Source of the DNA: an uncultured Chitinophagaceae bacterium
Lineage (GTDB): Bacteria; Bacteroidota; Bacteroidia; Chitinophagales; Chitinophagaceae
DNA length: 10,524 bases
NCBI GenBank assembly: GCA_946885665.1
Contig: CAMPGT010000138.1
Coordinates: 1-10,524 of the forward strand
Direction: 5' to 3'
Shown here in pieces: positions 1 through 7,771 of the stretch. The notes under the pieces were generated by a model. That model did no database searches. It was given only the letters and a program-made list of their open reading frames with translations, and was not told where the DNA came from. The position numbers were made by a program, and so were the translations under genes. The stretch's first letter is position 1, and the number at the start of each line of letters is the position of its first letter.

Positions 1-498
1 CAGGAAGTTGCCGGCGCGTGGATGGGTGGCACCATTGATACTACAGGCGCAGTGGTGGCCTCCGGAACGCTTCTTGGCGAAGAGGCCCTCAAGATCAGCA
101 CCATCGTAAAATTTTCTCAAAACCTGTTGCTCGGTATCGCCGCCTTCGCCATCTCGATCTATTGGACGGTGACCGACAATAAAACAAAACCTGAAGGTAC
201 CGAAGCGCCGGGGTTGAAGGTGATCTGGCAGCGGTTTCCGAAGTTTGTGCTGGGCTTCGTGGGCGCCTCCCTGCTCTTTTCCTTTTTTATTAGCGTTGAA
301 CAAATTGCGGATGTGAAGGGCAGCCTGAAAAATGTGCAGACGTTGTGGTTTGTGCTGGCATTTACCAGCATCGGGCTGGAAACCAATTTCCGCGATTTGA
401 TTGGCGTGGACAACCGGAAACCACTGTATGGCTTCTTAATTGCCCAGTCGTTTAATATACTGGTCACGTTGCTGGTGGCCTATTTGCTGTTCAGTTAA
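1..498 (+). CDS. YeiH/UPF0324 family putative sulfate exporter, C-terminal part
   Basis: This reading frame is open from the first base of the window and ends at TAA 496-498, so only the last 165 residues are seen and the start lies upstream. The first ATG, at 22, falls inside a conserved stretch (VAGAWMGGTIDTTGAVVASG) and is not the real start. That glycine-rich stretch and the later LAFTSIGLETNFRDL segment resemble the Cons_hypoth698/YeiH family (putative sulfate exporter, TC 2.A.98). About four hydrophobic segments can be seen: near residues 35-58, 78-97, 113-126 and 140-165. The protein should sit in the inner membrane. The family is poorly characterised; sulfate export is the database label rather than a proven function for this branch. 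It ends 73 bp before the rhamnosidase gene and has no evident link to rhamnose use. Confidence 0.8.
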   Translation, partial: QEVAGAWMGGTIDTTGAVVASGTLLGEEALKISTIVKFSQNLLLGIAAFAISIYWTVTDNKTKPEGTEAPGLKVIWQRFPKFVLGFVGASLLFSFFISVEQIADVKGSLKNVQTLWFVLAFTSIGLETNFRDLIGVDNRKPLYGFLIAQSFNILVTLLVAYLLFS

Positions 499-528
499 GT
501 GCAGTAAACCGTTTTGCATAATTCCCGT

Positions 529-536
529 TACATTTA
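529..536 (+). promoter_or_regulatory. Possible Bacteroidota -7 box before the GH78 gene
   Basis: TACATTTA matches the Bacteroidota -7 consensus TAnnTTTG except for the last base. It lies 36 bp before the GH78 start, in the 73-bp gap after the YeiH-type gene. No good TTG element is found at the expected 19-21 bp upstream; the nearest, TTTTG at 512-516, is too close. This is a weak call that rests on one short motif and on the need for a promoter between unrelated genes. Confidence 0.2.
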
Positions 537-571
537 TTTCTTTTAATGAACATCTCTTCAAAAAAAGAAAT

Positions 572-2944
572 ATGCGGTTACTGTTGCCTGCCATCCTCCT
601 ACTGTTCTCTGGTCATGCTTCTTTTGCACAGCAAAATGCCATCGCTACCCAACCGTGGAAAGCATCGTGGATAGCGGTGCCTGGTAAGGAGCCAACGGCT
701 TATGGCGTTTACCTGTTCCGCAAGTCGTTCGAGCTGCCGCAAAAGCCGTCTTCTTTCATTATTCACGTTTCTGCAGATAACAGGTACAAGTTATTGGTAA
801 ATGAAAAGCTGGTGAGCCTCGGCCCTGCGCGCGGCGACATTAACCACTGGAACTACGAAACGGTTGATATTGCCTCTTACCTGCAGGCCGGCCGTAACAT
901 TGTGGCGGCACAGGTGTGGAACGAAAGTCATTGGCGCCCCGAGGCGCAGATATCATTGCGCACAGGATTCATTTTGCAAGGCGACGGCGGCAATGAAGAG
1001 GTGGTTAACACCAACGATTCCTGGAAATGCATTGAAGACAGCAGCTACGCACCGCTGCGGGTTACCTTCCCTACAGGAGTTTATTATGTGGCCGGCCCCG
1101 GCGAACTGGTGGATATGCGCCTCCACCCTTCCAACTGGAATAAATTAAGTTTCGATGAAACGGCCTGGAAACCGGCGCGCGAACTCGAAGCAGGTACGCC
1201 CAAAAAGCTGATTGGGGGATACGGCACCATCAACACCTGGATGCTCACGCCTTCGTTGCTTCCGCAAATGGAAATGAAAGAGCAGCGCCTGGTGAATACA
1301 AGAAAAGCGGAGGGCGTTACAGTTCCCGGCAACTTCCCCGCGGCCAAATCCGGTATCACTGTGCCGGCCAATACTTCGGCGGTTATTTTACTCGACCAAA
1401 CCTTTCTCACTAATGCCTATCCTACGCTTGTCATGAGCGGAGGCAGGGATGCGGGTGTGTCGCTGAGCTACGCAGAATCGCTGTTCACAAAATTTCCCGA
1501 CAAGGGCAACCGCGATGAGATCGACAATAAAGAATTTGTTGGGAGAAAAGACAGCATCATCAGCAACGGTGCCGACGGGCAGGTATTTACCTCGCTTTCG
1601 TGGAGAACTTACCGTTATATCCAGATCCGCGTTACCACGAAGGAACAACCACTGAAGCTTGATGATATTTATGGAACATTTACGGGCTACCCTTTTGAGA
1701 GGAAGGCGCAATTAGCGTCTGACAACCCGGAACTGGATAAAATATTTGATATCGGCTGGCGCACGGCCCGGCTTTGTGCCGTGGAAACGTACATGGACTG
1801 CCCTTACTACGAGCAGTTGCAGTACATTGGCGACGGCCGCATACAGGCGATGATCTCGCTGTACAACAGCGGCGACGACCGACTCGTACGCAACGCGCTC
1901 AACCACATCGATCATTCGCGCAGGCCGGAAGGCATTACGGAGAGCAGGCACCCCTCTTACACGCCGCAATACATCACCACGTTTTCGCTGTGGTACATCG
2001 GCATGCTGCACGACTATTTCATGTACGGCCCCGATACCAGCTTTGTGAAAAACAAACTGCCGGGTGCAAGGCAGGTGCTCAACTATTTCAGGAATTTTCA
2101 GCAGGCAGACGGCTCATTAAAGGACCTTCCCTACTGGCTGTTCACCGATTGGGTAACGTATAAAGGTTGGAAGTCGGGCGAGGCCCCTAAAGGCAAAAAC
2201 GGCAACTCTGCATTGCTCGACCTGCAATTGCTATGGGCGTACCAGCTTGCCGCCGAAATGGAAAACAGGCAAGGAATAAAAGAGCTCGGGGCCCGGTATC
2301 TTCAATATGCCGCGCAGTTGAAGAAAACGATCCGCACCAAATATTGGGACAGCAACAGGAAATTGTTTGCCGACACGCCGGAAAAAGATCTTTTCTCACA
2401 ACATGCCAATACGCTGGCCATACTCACGGGGCTTACCACAGGCAGCGAAGCCGCAGCCATTGCCAGGCAGATTTTGACAGATACAACACTGGCGCCTGCA
2501 TCCATCTATTTCAAATACTACGTGCACCGCGCGCTGGTGAAAGCGGGCCGTGGCAACGAATACCTGGACTGGCTGGGGACGTGGCGCGAGAACATCAGGA
2601 TGGGGCTCACCACCTGGGGTGAATCGCCGGAGATCAGCTCCACGCGCTCCGACTGTCATGCCTGGGGTTCCAGCCCTAACATCGAGTTTTTCAGAACGGT
2701 GCTCGGAATTGACAGCGATGCGCCGGGATTTTCGAAAGTCAGGATTGAACCGCATTTGGGAGATTTGAAAAAAATCAGTGGAGCCATGCCTCATCCTAAG
2801 GGAAATGTTGCTGCGAAGTACGCTAAGGCGGGCAACGGTTGGAACATCGAAATTACGCTTCCGGAGGGCGTTACAGGGTCGCTGGTGTGGGAGGGTAAAA
2901 GCTATCCTTTAAAGGGCGGAGACAATTCATTCAAAATGAATTAA
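572..2944 (+). CDS. Secreted GH78 alpha-L-rhamnosidase-like glycoside hydrolase
   Basis: This 790-residue enzyme probably removes terminal alpha-L-rhamnose from glycans or plant glycosides in the periplasm. I chose the ATG at 572 because it begins a clear signal peptide (MRLLLPAILLLFSGHASFA, likely cut after A19). The frame stays open upstream to 440, but that part overlaps the previous gene and reads as nonsense. There is no lipobox cysteine, so a soluble periplasmic protein is likely. Visible order: N-terminal beta-sandwich about residues 30-150 (WKASWIAVPG, FRKSFEL), a second beta region to about 380, the six-hairpin catalytic barrel about 385-690, and a C-terminal beta domain to 790. DCPYYEQLQYIGD (D409-D421) aligns with the canonical GH78 DCPxRDERLGWTGD motif, making E414 the likely general acid. 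E684 in TTWGE is the candidate base. The position directly before rhaT, rhaEW and rhaI supports rhamnose release. The variant acid motif means the exact substrate is open. Confidence 0.85.
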   Translation: MRLLLPAILLLFSGHASFAQQNAIATQPWKASWIAVPGKEPTAYGVYLFRKSFELPQKPSSFIIHVSADNRYKLLVNEKLVSLGPARGDINHWNYETVDIASYLQAGRNIVAAQVWNESHWRPEAQISLRTGFILQGDGGNEEVVNTNDSWKCIEDSSYAPLRVTFPTGVYYVAGPGELVDMRLHPSNWNKLSFDETAWKPARELEAGTPKKLIGGYGTINTWMLTPSLLPQMEMKEQRLVNTRKAEGVTVPGNFPAAKSGITVPANTSAVILLDQTFLTNAYPTLVMSGGRDAGVSLSYAESLFTKFPDKGNRDEIDNKEFVGRKDSIISNGADGQVFTSLSWRTYRYIQIRVTTKEQPLKLDDIYGTFTGYPFERKAQLASDNPELDKIFDIGWRTARLCAVETYMDCPYYEQLQYIGDGRIQAMISLYNSGDDRLVRNALNHIDHSRRPEGITESRHPSYTPQYITTFSLWYIGMLHDYFMYGPDTSFVKNKLPGARQVLNYFRNFQQADGSLKDLPYWLFTDWVTYKGWKSGEAPKGKNGNSALLDLQLLWAYQLAAEMENRQGIKELGARYLQYAAQLKKTIRTKYWDSNRKLFADTPEKDLFSQHANTLAILTGLTTGSEAAAIARQILTDTTLAPASIYFKYYVHRALVKAGRGNEYLDWLGTWRENIRMGLTTWGESPEISSTRSDCHAWGSSPNIEFFRTVLGIDSDAPGFSKVRIEPHLGDLKKISGAMPHPKGNVAAKYAKAGNGWNIEITLPEGVTGSLVWEGKSYPLKGGDNSFKMN
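2924..2942 (+). other. AT-rich 8-bp hairpin over the GH78 stop codon
   Basis: AATTCATT (2924-2931) and AATGAATT (2935-2942) are perfect inverted repeats around a 3-nt loop; the second arm runs into the TAA stop. The stem is followed by A residues rather than T, so it is not a standard + strand intrinsic terminator. It may protect or process the mRNA 3' end, or be chance in AT-rich DNA. Confidence 0.35.
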
Positions 2945-2951
2945 AAAAAGG

Positions 2952-2969
2952 ATCACAGTCCATCACAGT
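2952..2969 (+). repeat. Direct repeat ATCACAGT with 10-bp period
   Basis: ATCACAGT occurs at 2952-2959 and again at 2962-2969, exactly one helical turn apart, in the 81-bp gap between the GH78 gene and rhaT. Such spacing suits a dimeric regulator binding tandem half-sites, but no matching copies were seen upstream of the other rhamnose genes, and no regulator is in the window. It could be chance. Confidence 0.3.
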
Positions 2970-2991
2970 TAAGTCCGTCCATCATCCTATT

Positions 2992-3011
2992 TTTAGGGCT
3001 ATTGCCCTAAA
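2992..3011 (+). other. Stable hairpin just before rhaT
   Basis: TTTAGGGC (2992-2999) and GCCCTAAA (3004-3011) form a perfect 8-bp stem with a TATT tetraloop, ending 14 bp before the rhaT ATG. Downstream sequence (taaattttc) has only a short T run, so termination would be weak at best. It may be a partial terminator, an mRNA processing site that lets rhaT and GH78 levels differ, or an operator. Confidence 0.5.
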
Positions 3012-3025
3012 TAAATTTTCGGCGA

Positions 3026-4114
3026 ATGCAGGTCATATTAGGCGTTATTTATCACTTTATCGGCGGGTTTGCTTCGGGCAGTTTTTATATTCCTTTTAAG
3101 AAAGTAAAAGGATGGCACTGGGAGAGCTACTGGATCGTTGGAGGGATTTTTTCGTGGCTGGTCGTTCCGCCCCTTGCCGCATGGCTCACTATCCCGGAAT
3201 TTACTGAAATGATCAGCCAGGCGGATTTTTCGACGCTTGGCTTTACTTATTTGTTTGGTGTGTTATGGGGCATTGGCGGGCTCACCTATGGCCTGGGCGT
3301 GCGTTATCTTGGCGTGTCGCTGGGCAGCAGTATCATCCTCGGGCTGTGCATGGTATTTGGCTCGCTTGTGCCGGCCATTTATTATGATTTCTCACCAACA
3401 GCCGGGAAGGATACGTTCAGCATGATGGCGGGTGCGCTCTGGGGAAAAATTGTTTTGGCGGGTCTTCTTGTTTGTGTTCTCGGCATCATTTTGTGTGGGC
3501 TTGCAGGTACACGGAAGGAGAAGGAGCTGAAGGTTTCGGGAACGGATCCGCATGGCGGGAACAACGCTGTGGAATATAAGTTTGGGCTCGGTTTGCTTGT
3601 GTCGATTGTATCCGGACTGCTGAGTGCGTGTTTCAATTTCGGTCTTGAAGCGGGCCAGGGGCTGTCACAGTTTGCGAACGATGTGTGGAAGTCGGCCAAC
3701 CCGGGCGAGGGCGAATTTTTATTTCGGAATAACGTTGTTTACGTGGTATTGCTTTGGGGAGGATTGACTACCAATTTCGTGTGGTGCATGATCCTGAATG
3801 TAAAAAATAAAAGCTTTGGCGATTACACCAACAAGAAAACGCCGTTGCTTTCTAATTATATTTTTGCCGCGCTCGCGGGCACTACGTGGTTCCTGCAGTT
3901 CTTTTTTTACGGCATGGGTGAAAGCAGGCTGGGTAATGGCGCCAGCTCCTGGATATTGCATATGTCGTTCATTATTCTGATAGCCAACATGTGGGGTTTG
4001 ATTTTAAAAGAATGGAAGGGGGTCAGTAAGAAAACGACTGCAACAATTATCCTTGGTATTATTACGATCATTGTATCGGTACTGCTGGTAGGGTGGGGAA
4101 ATTCGTTTAAATAA
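3026..4114 (+). CDS. rhaT: L-rhamnose/proton symporter RhaT
   Basis: RhaT brings L-rhamnose across the inner membrane together with a proton; it belongs to the drug/metabolite transporter superfamily. The 362-residue protein starts with GVIYHFIGGFASGSFYIPFK, close to the N-terminus I recall for E. coli RhaT ([20 protein letters not shown]). It then continues with WESYWIVGGIFSWLVVP, which parallels the E. coli WETMWSVGGIVSW stretch. About ten hydrophobic segments can be placed, near residues 4-24, 34-54, 70-92, 97-118, 131-160, 187-210, 236-258, 275-297, 306-328 and 337-356. Length is slightly above the E. coli protein (344 residues). The ATG at 3026 is the only start that keeps the conserved N-terminus. 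No Shine-Dalgarno is seen, as is usual in this phylum. The gene lies 81 bp after the GH78 gene and 112 bp before rhaEW, on the same strand, which fits a shared rhamnose unit. The identification is firm. Confidence 0.95.
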   Translation: MQVILGVIYHFIGGFASGSFYIPFKKVKGWHWESYWIVGGIFSWLVVPPLAAWLTIPEFTEMISQADFSTLGFTYLFGVLWGIGGLTYGLGVRYLGVSLGSSIILGLCMVFGSLVPAIYYDFSPTAGKDTFSMMAGALWGKIVLAGLLVCVLGIILCGLAGTRKEKELKVSGTDPHGGNNAVEYKFGLGLLVSIVSGLLSACFNFGLEAGQGLSQFANDVWKSANPGEGEFLFRNNVVYVVLLWGGLTTNFVWCMILNVKNKSFGDYTNKKTPLLSNYIFAALAGTTWFLQFFFYGMGESRLGNGASSWILHMSFIILIANMWGLILKEWKGVSKKTTATIILGIITIIVSVLLVGWGNSFK

Positions 4115-4226
4115 TTAATTGATAAAGAAATAAATTAACGAAGAAATCTCTGCAAGGAGTAACACTAAATAACAGGTCTATAAAAAAATAAATAACAAAA
4201 GAAAAAATTAATAAAAGAAATAAAAT
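4115..4226 (+). promoter_or_regulatory. Very A-rich leader between rhaT and rhaEW
   Basis: Of these 112 bases only 21 are G or C (about 19%), in sharp contrast with the neighbouring coding DNA. From about 4181 to the ATG the sequence is almost only A with some T. In Bacteroidota, A-rich sequence before the start codon promotes translation without a Shine-Dalgarno, so this leader suggests high expression of rhaEW. An AGGAGT at 4155-4160 is too far from the ATG to act as its ribosome site. I found no clear TAnnTTTG promoter box, so a separate promoter here is possible but not shown. Confidence 0.5.
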
Positions 4227-6347
4227 ATGAGCACTGCAACGAAAGCCTTTAAACACGTGAGTTACCTGTGGGATGAAGCAAAGGCAGCGTCAATGTCGGG
4301 CGACGAAGTAGCGCTGCTCGTCTACCGTTCCAACCTGCTCGGTGCCGATTTGCGGCTCACCAATTATGGCGGCGGCAATACCTCGTGCAAAGCCATAACG
4401 AAAGATCCCCTCACGGGCAAAGAAGTAGAGGTGATGTGGGTAAAGGGCAGCGGTGGCGACCTGGGTACGATGAAACGCAGCGGCCTTGCCGCGTTGTATG
4501 TAGACCGCCTGCGCAGTTTGGAAAATGTTTACAGGGGCATTGCACACGAAGACGAAATGGTTGAGCTTTTTAATCACTGCATTTACGACCTCGCATCGAA
4601 AGCCCCATCCATTGACACACCCCTCCACGGCTTTCTTCCTTTTAAACACATCGATCACCTGCATCCCGATGCCGCAATTGCCATCGCAGCGGCAAAGGAT
4701 GGTGAAAAAATAACCCGCGAATTGTTTGGTGGCACCATCGGCTGGGTGGAATGGCAACGGCCCGGATTTGATCTGGGACTGAAAATGAAAAAATGCCTTG
4801 AAGACAATCCCGGTATCCGCGGCATTATGCTCGGCTCGCATGGCCTGTTCACCTGGGGCAACACGGCATACGAAAGCTACATCAACACGCTTGAAGTAAT
4901 CGAGCAATGCGCGGCATACCTCGAGCAGCATGTTGGAAAAAAAGCACCCGTGTTTGGTGGCGCAAAAATCACATCGGTTCAACCGGAAAAACGAAAAGCG
5001 GCTGCCGTTGCGCTCGCGCCGGTGCTGCGCGGGTTGTGCTCATCGCAAAACAGGATGATAGGTCATTTTACTGATGACGACCGCGTGCTGGAATTCATTA
5101 ATTCAAATGATATGGACCGTTTGGCTCCAATGGGCACCAGTTGTCCCGATCACTTCCTGAGAACGAAAATTTCACCACTTGTGTTAACGCTTACCCCGCA
5201 GGAAGATCTTTCCGATGCTGGCAAAGTGATAGACAAACTGGTTCCCTCGTTCGAAGCCTATCGTGCCATGTATGCCGAATATTACAACAAGTGCAGGCAT
5301 AAGAATAGCCCGGCAATGCGCGATCAAAACCCGGTGGTGATCCTCTACCCCGGCGTGGGCATGTTCACCTTCGCGAAGGATAAACAAACTGCGCGGGTCG
5401 CCGCCGAATTCTACATCAACGCTATTAACGTGATGAAAGGCGCCGAGGCGATTTCGGAATACACATCGTTACCAAGGCAGGAAGCATTCAACATTGAATA
5501 CTGGTTGCTCGAAGAAGCGAAACTGCAAAGGATGCCCAAGCCAAAACCGCTGAGCGGGCGCGTTGCACTCATCACCGGAAGCGGCGGCGGCATCGGCAAG
5601 GCCATAGCAAAGAAATTTGCGGAAGAAGGCGCGTGCGTCATACTCTCCGACAACAATGCAGAAAGACTGCAGGAAGCGAAAAACGAATTCAATAATCTTT
5701 TTGGGAAAGACGTGGTGGCGGCCGGTGTGTTGGACGTTACCGATATGGATGCCGTCGCACAAACCCTGCACACTACGGTTTTGGCTTTCGGCGGAGTGGA
5801 CATCGTTGTAAACAACGCCGGGCTTTCGATATCAAAGACGATTGGCGAGCATACCGAAAAAGACTGGGATATTTTGTATGATGTGCTGGTGAAGGGGCAG
5901 TTCTTCGTTACACAGCAATGTGTTGCAGTAATGCAAAAGCAGGTCATGGGCGGTGACATTTTAAATATCGTCAGCAAAAACGCTTTGGTAAGCGGGCCCA
6001 ACAATGCGGGCTATGGATCAGCAAAAGCCGCGCAACTGCATTTGAGCCGGCTGAATGCGGCCGAACTCGGCAAGGATAAAATAAGGGTGAACGTCGTTAA
6101 TCCCGATGCCGTTATCTCCGGCAGCAACATCTGGAGCGGCGGATGGGCAGAAGGCAGGGCAAAGGCCTATGGCATTAAAGTGGAAGAGCTTCCGCAGTAT
6201 TATGCGGGCCGCACGCTCCTCAACGAAGTGATTTTGCCGGAAGATATCGCCAATGCATGCTTTGCTTTTGTTGGCGGCTTGCTGAGCAAATCAACGGGTA
6301 ACGTATTAAATGTAGACGGCGGTATCGCCACTTCTTTCGTTCGATAA
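4227..6347 (+). CDS. rhaEW: Bifunctional L-rhamnulose-1-phosphate aldolase / L-lactaldehyde dehydrogenase
   Basis: This 706-residue cytoplasmic fusion cleaves L-rhamnulose-1-phosphate to DHAP and L-lactaldehyde and should oxidise the lactaldehyde to lactate with NAD+. The family (TIGR02632; called RhaEW or rhaD, Bacillus YuxG type) replaces separate RhaD and AldA. Residues about 1-420 are a class II aldolase: phosphate-site loop LTNYGGGNTS (44-53), zinc ligands H144 and H146 in HIDHLHPDA, and H205 in GSHGLFTWG. Residues about 438-706 are a short-chain dehydrogenase. It has the cofactor loop TGSGGGIG (450-457), an acidic D475 after beta-2 that favours NAD over NADP, NNAG (529-532), and the catalytic set S583, Y596 and K600 with the usual 13-residue Ser-Tyr spacing. 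All key residues are intact. It ends with tandem TAA stops, 10 bp before the isomerase gene, so the two are probably co-transcribed and translationally linked. Confidence 0.93.
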   Translation: MSTATKAFKHVSYLWDEAKAASMSGDEVALLVYRSNLLGADLRLTNYGGGNTSCKAITKDPLTGKEVEVMWVKGSGGDLGTMKRSGLAALYVDRLRSLENVYRGIAHEDEMVELFNHCIYDLASKAPSIDTPLHGFLPFKHIDHLHPDAAIAIAAAKDGEKITRELFGGTIGWVEWQRPGFDLGLKMKKCLEDNPGIRGIMLGSHGLFTWGNTAYESYINTLEVIEQCAAYLEQHVGKKAPVFGGAKITSVQPEKRKAAAVALAPVLRGLCSSQNRMIGHFTDDDRVLEFINSNDMDRLAPMGTSCPDHFLRTKISPLVLTLTPQEDLSDAGKVIDKLVPSFEAYRAMYAEYYNKCRHKNSPAMRDQNPVVILYPGVGMFTFAKDKQTARVAAEFYINAINVMKGAEAISEYTSLPRQEAFNIEYWLLEEAKLQRMPKPKPLSGRVALITGSGGGIGKAIAKKFAEEGACVILSDNNAERLQEAKNEFNNLFGKDVVAAGVLDVTDMDAVAQTLHTTVLAFGGVDIVVNNAGLSISKTIGEHTEKDWDILYDVLVKGQFFVTQQCVAVMQKQVMGGDILNIVSKNALVSGPNNAGYGSAKAAQLHLSRLNAAELGKDKIRVNVVNPDAVISGSNIWSGGWAEGRAKAYGIKVEELPQYYAGRTLLNEVILPEDIANACFAFVGGLLSKSTGNVLNVDGGIATSFVR

Positions 6348-6357
6348 TAAGAGTACT

Positions 6358-7632
6358 ATGCGCCTGGAAAAAAATAGAATTGAAGAGCATAATCAGCAGT
6401 TGCTTGCTGGTCATAAAACCAAATTTGATTTCGCTGCCGGGCAGGTGAAGAATGTTGACGGCATCGTCAAAAAGTTGATTGACTTTAATGTGGCGATACC
6501 CAGTTGGGCGCTCGGAACGGGCGGCACGCGGTTCGGCAGGTTTTCAGGAAGCGGCGAACCACGATCGCTCGAAGAAAAAATGGAAGATGTTGGTTTGCTG
6601 CATGCATTGAACCGCTCGAGCGGAGCCATCTCGCTGCACATTCCCTGGGATATTCCGGAAGATTATAAAGCCATCAGGTCATTGGCCGCAGAACTTGGTC
6701 TGACGTTCGATGCCGTAAACTCCAACACTTTCCAGGACCAGAAAGATCAGCCGTTAAGTTATAAATACGGTTCATTGCAGCATGTTGACAAAGGTGTAAG
6801 ACAACAGGCCATCGATCACAATATTGAGGTCATTAAGCATGGCACGGCGCTCGGATCGCAGGCGCTCACCGTGTGGCTAAGCGACGGCAGTTGTTTTCCC
6901 GGGCAGTTAAACTTCCGGAAGGCTTTCCAAAATACCTTGACCGGACGGCAGGTATTTTATGACGCGCTTCCCGGCGACTGGAAAATATTTGTGGAGTATA
7001 AGGCGTTCGAACCGAATTTTTACTCGATGACAGTAGGCGACTGGGGACAATCCTTATTGTACGCAAATAAACTGGGCCCCAAAGCCTATACACTCGTTGA
7101 TCTCGGCCACCACCTGCCCAATGCAAACATCGAACAGATCGTTTCTCTTTTGCTGATGGAACAAAAGCTCGGTGGCTTTCACTTCAACGACAGCAAGTAT
7201 GGCGATGATGATCTTACCGTAGGCAGCATAAGACCTTACCAGCTTTTTCTCATCTTCAACGAACTGGTGGAAGGCATGGATGCGCGAAGAATGGACCATG
7301 CCACCGGCCTGGGCTGGATGATCGATGCGAGTCATAATGTTAAGGACCCGTTGGAAGATTTGCTGCAATCGGTAGAGGCGATCATGATTGCTTATGCGCA
7401 GGCATTGCTGGTGGACAGGAAAAGACTTGTTGCCGCGCAGGAATCGAACGATGTGGCTGCGGCACAGGAAGTGTTGCAGGATGCATTTCGCTCGGATGTT
7501 CGCACGATCGTTGCCGAGGCACGATGGAGAGCAGGCGGCGCATTGAATCCGTTACAATGTTTTCGTGACCACCAGGTGAGAAAACAACTCGTTGCCCAAC
7601 GCGGCGCCAAAGCCATGGCCACCGGTCTGTAA
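6358..7632 (+). CDS. rhaI: L-rhamnose isomerase, RhaI (Pseudomonas stutzeri) subtype
   Basis: RhaI interconverts L-rhamnose and L-rhamnulose, the first cytoplasmic step of the pathway. The 424-residue protein is a TIM-barrel metal isomerase similar to the P. stutzeri-type enzyme (about 430 residues, TIGR02629) rather than E. coli RhaA. Candidate metal ligands are E213 (VEYKAFEP), D248 (VDLGHH), H275 (GFHFNDSKYG) and D323 (WMIDASHN). The spacings of 35 and 27 residues between the first three match E219, D254 and H281 that I recall for the P. stutzeri enzyme. S325, two after D323, matches its Ser329, a residue known to affect substrate range. This isomerase type is loose in substrate choice, acting on several rare aldoses, so some activity beyond rhamnose is possible. 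The ATG at 6358, 10 bp after rhaEW, gives the full N-terminus; no better start is seen. Confidence 0.93.
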   Translation: MRLEKNRIEEHNQQLLAGHKTKFDFAAGQVKNVDGIVKKLIDFNVAIPSWALGTGGTRFGRFSGSGEPRSLEEKMEDVGLLHALNRSSGAISLHIPWDIPEDYKAIRSLAAELGLTFDAVNSNTFQDQKDQPLSYKYGSLQHVDKGVRQQAIDHNIEVIKHGTALGSQALTVWLSDGSCFPGQLNFRKAFQNTLTGRQVFYDALPGDWKIFVEYKAFEPNFYSMTVGDWGQSLLYANKLGPKAYTLVDLGHHLPNANIEQIVSLLLMEQKLGGFHFNDSKYGDDDLTVGSIRPYQLFLIFNELVEGMDARRMDHATGLGWMIDASHNVKDPLEDLLQSVEAIMIAYAQALLVDRKRLVAAQESNDVAAAQEVLQDAFRSDVRTIVAEARWRAGGALNPLQCFRDHQVRKQLVAQRGAKAMATGL

Positions 7633-7658
7633 TTGTTCACCTGTAGCAAAAGCGAACA

Positions 7659-7687
7659 GTTTACGAGGCATCTCAACAGCCGTAAAC
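7659..7687. repeat. 7-bp inverted repeat after rhaI
   Basis: GTTTACG (7659-7665) and CGTAAAC (7681-7687) are perfect inverted repeats with a 15-nt spacer. A second, shorter pair, TGTTC (7634-7638) and GAACA (7654-7658), ends right beside the first. Neither is followed by a T run. They may be an operator or an mRNA end structure in the 139-bp gap between rhaI and the permease gene; function unknown. Confidence 0.3.
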
Positions 7688-7771
7688 GGATGGTTGTCAG
7701 TAACATATTTTAGTGGCATTTAATTCGCTAAAAAAAGATGTCATTGTTACTTACAAAACAATCAGGCTGGC

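Noticed and set aside
440..571. Upstream extension of the GH78 frame to ATG 440
   Set aside because: It overlaps the end of the YeiH-type gene, lacks any family similarity, and would bury the clear signal peptide that starts at 572.
1774..2163. Open frame of 129 codons on the + strand within GH78
   Set aside because: It is out of frame inside the catalytic domain, with a His/Arg-rich translation typical of shadow frames.
4290..4982. Long open frame of 230 codons on the - strand
   Set aside because: It lies entirely opposite rhaEW, whose motifs are intact, and its translation resembles no family. It is an antisense shadow caused by codon bias.
5411..6004. Open frame of 197 codons on the - strand
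   Set aside because: It is antisense to the dehydrogenase half of rhaEW; low-complexity composition and no recognisable motif.
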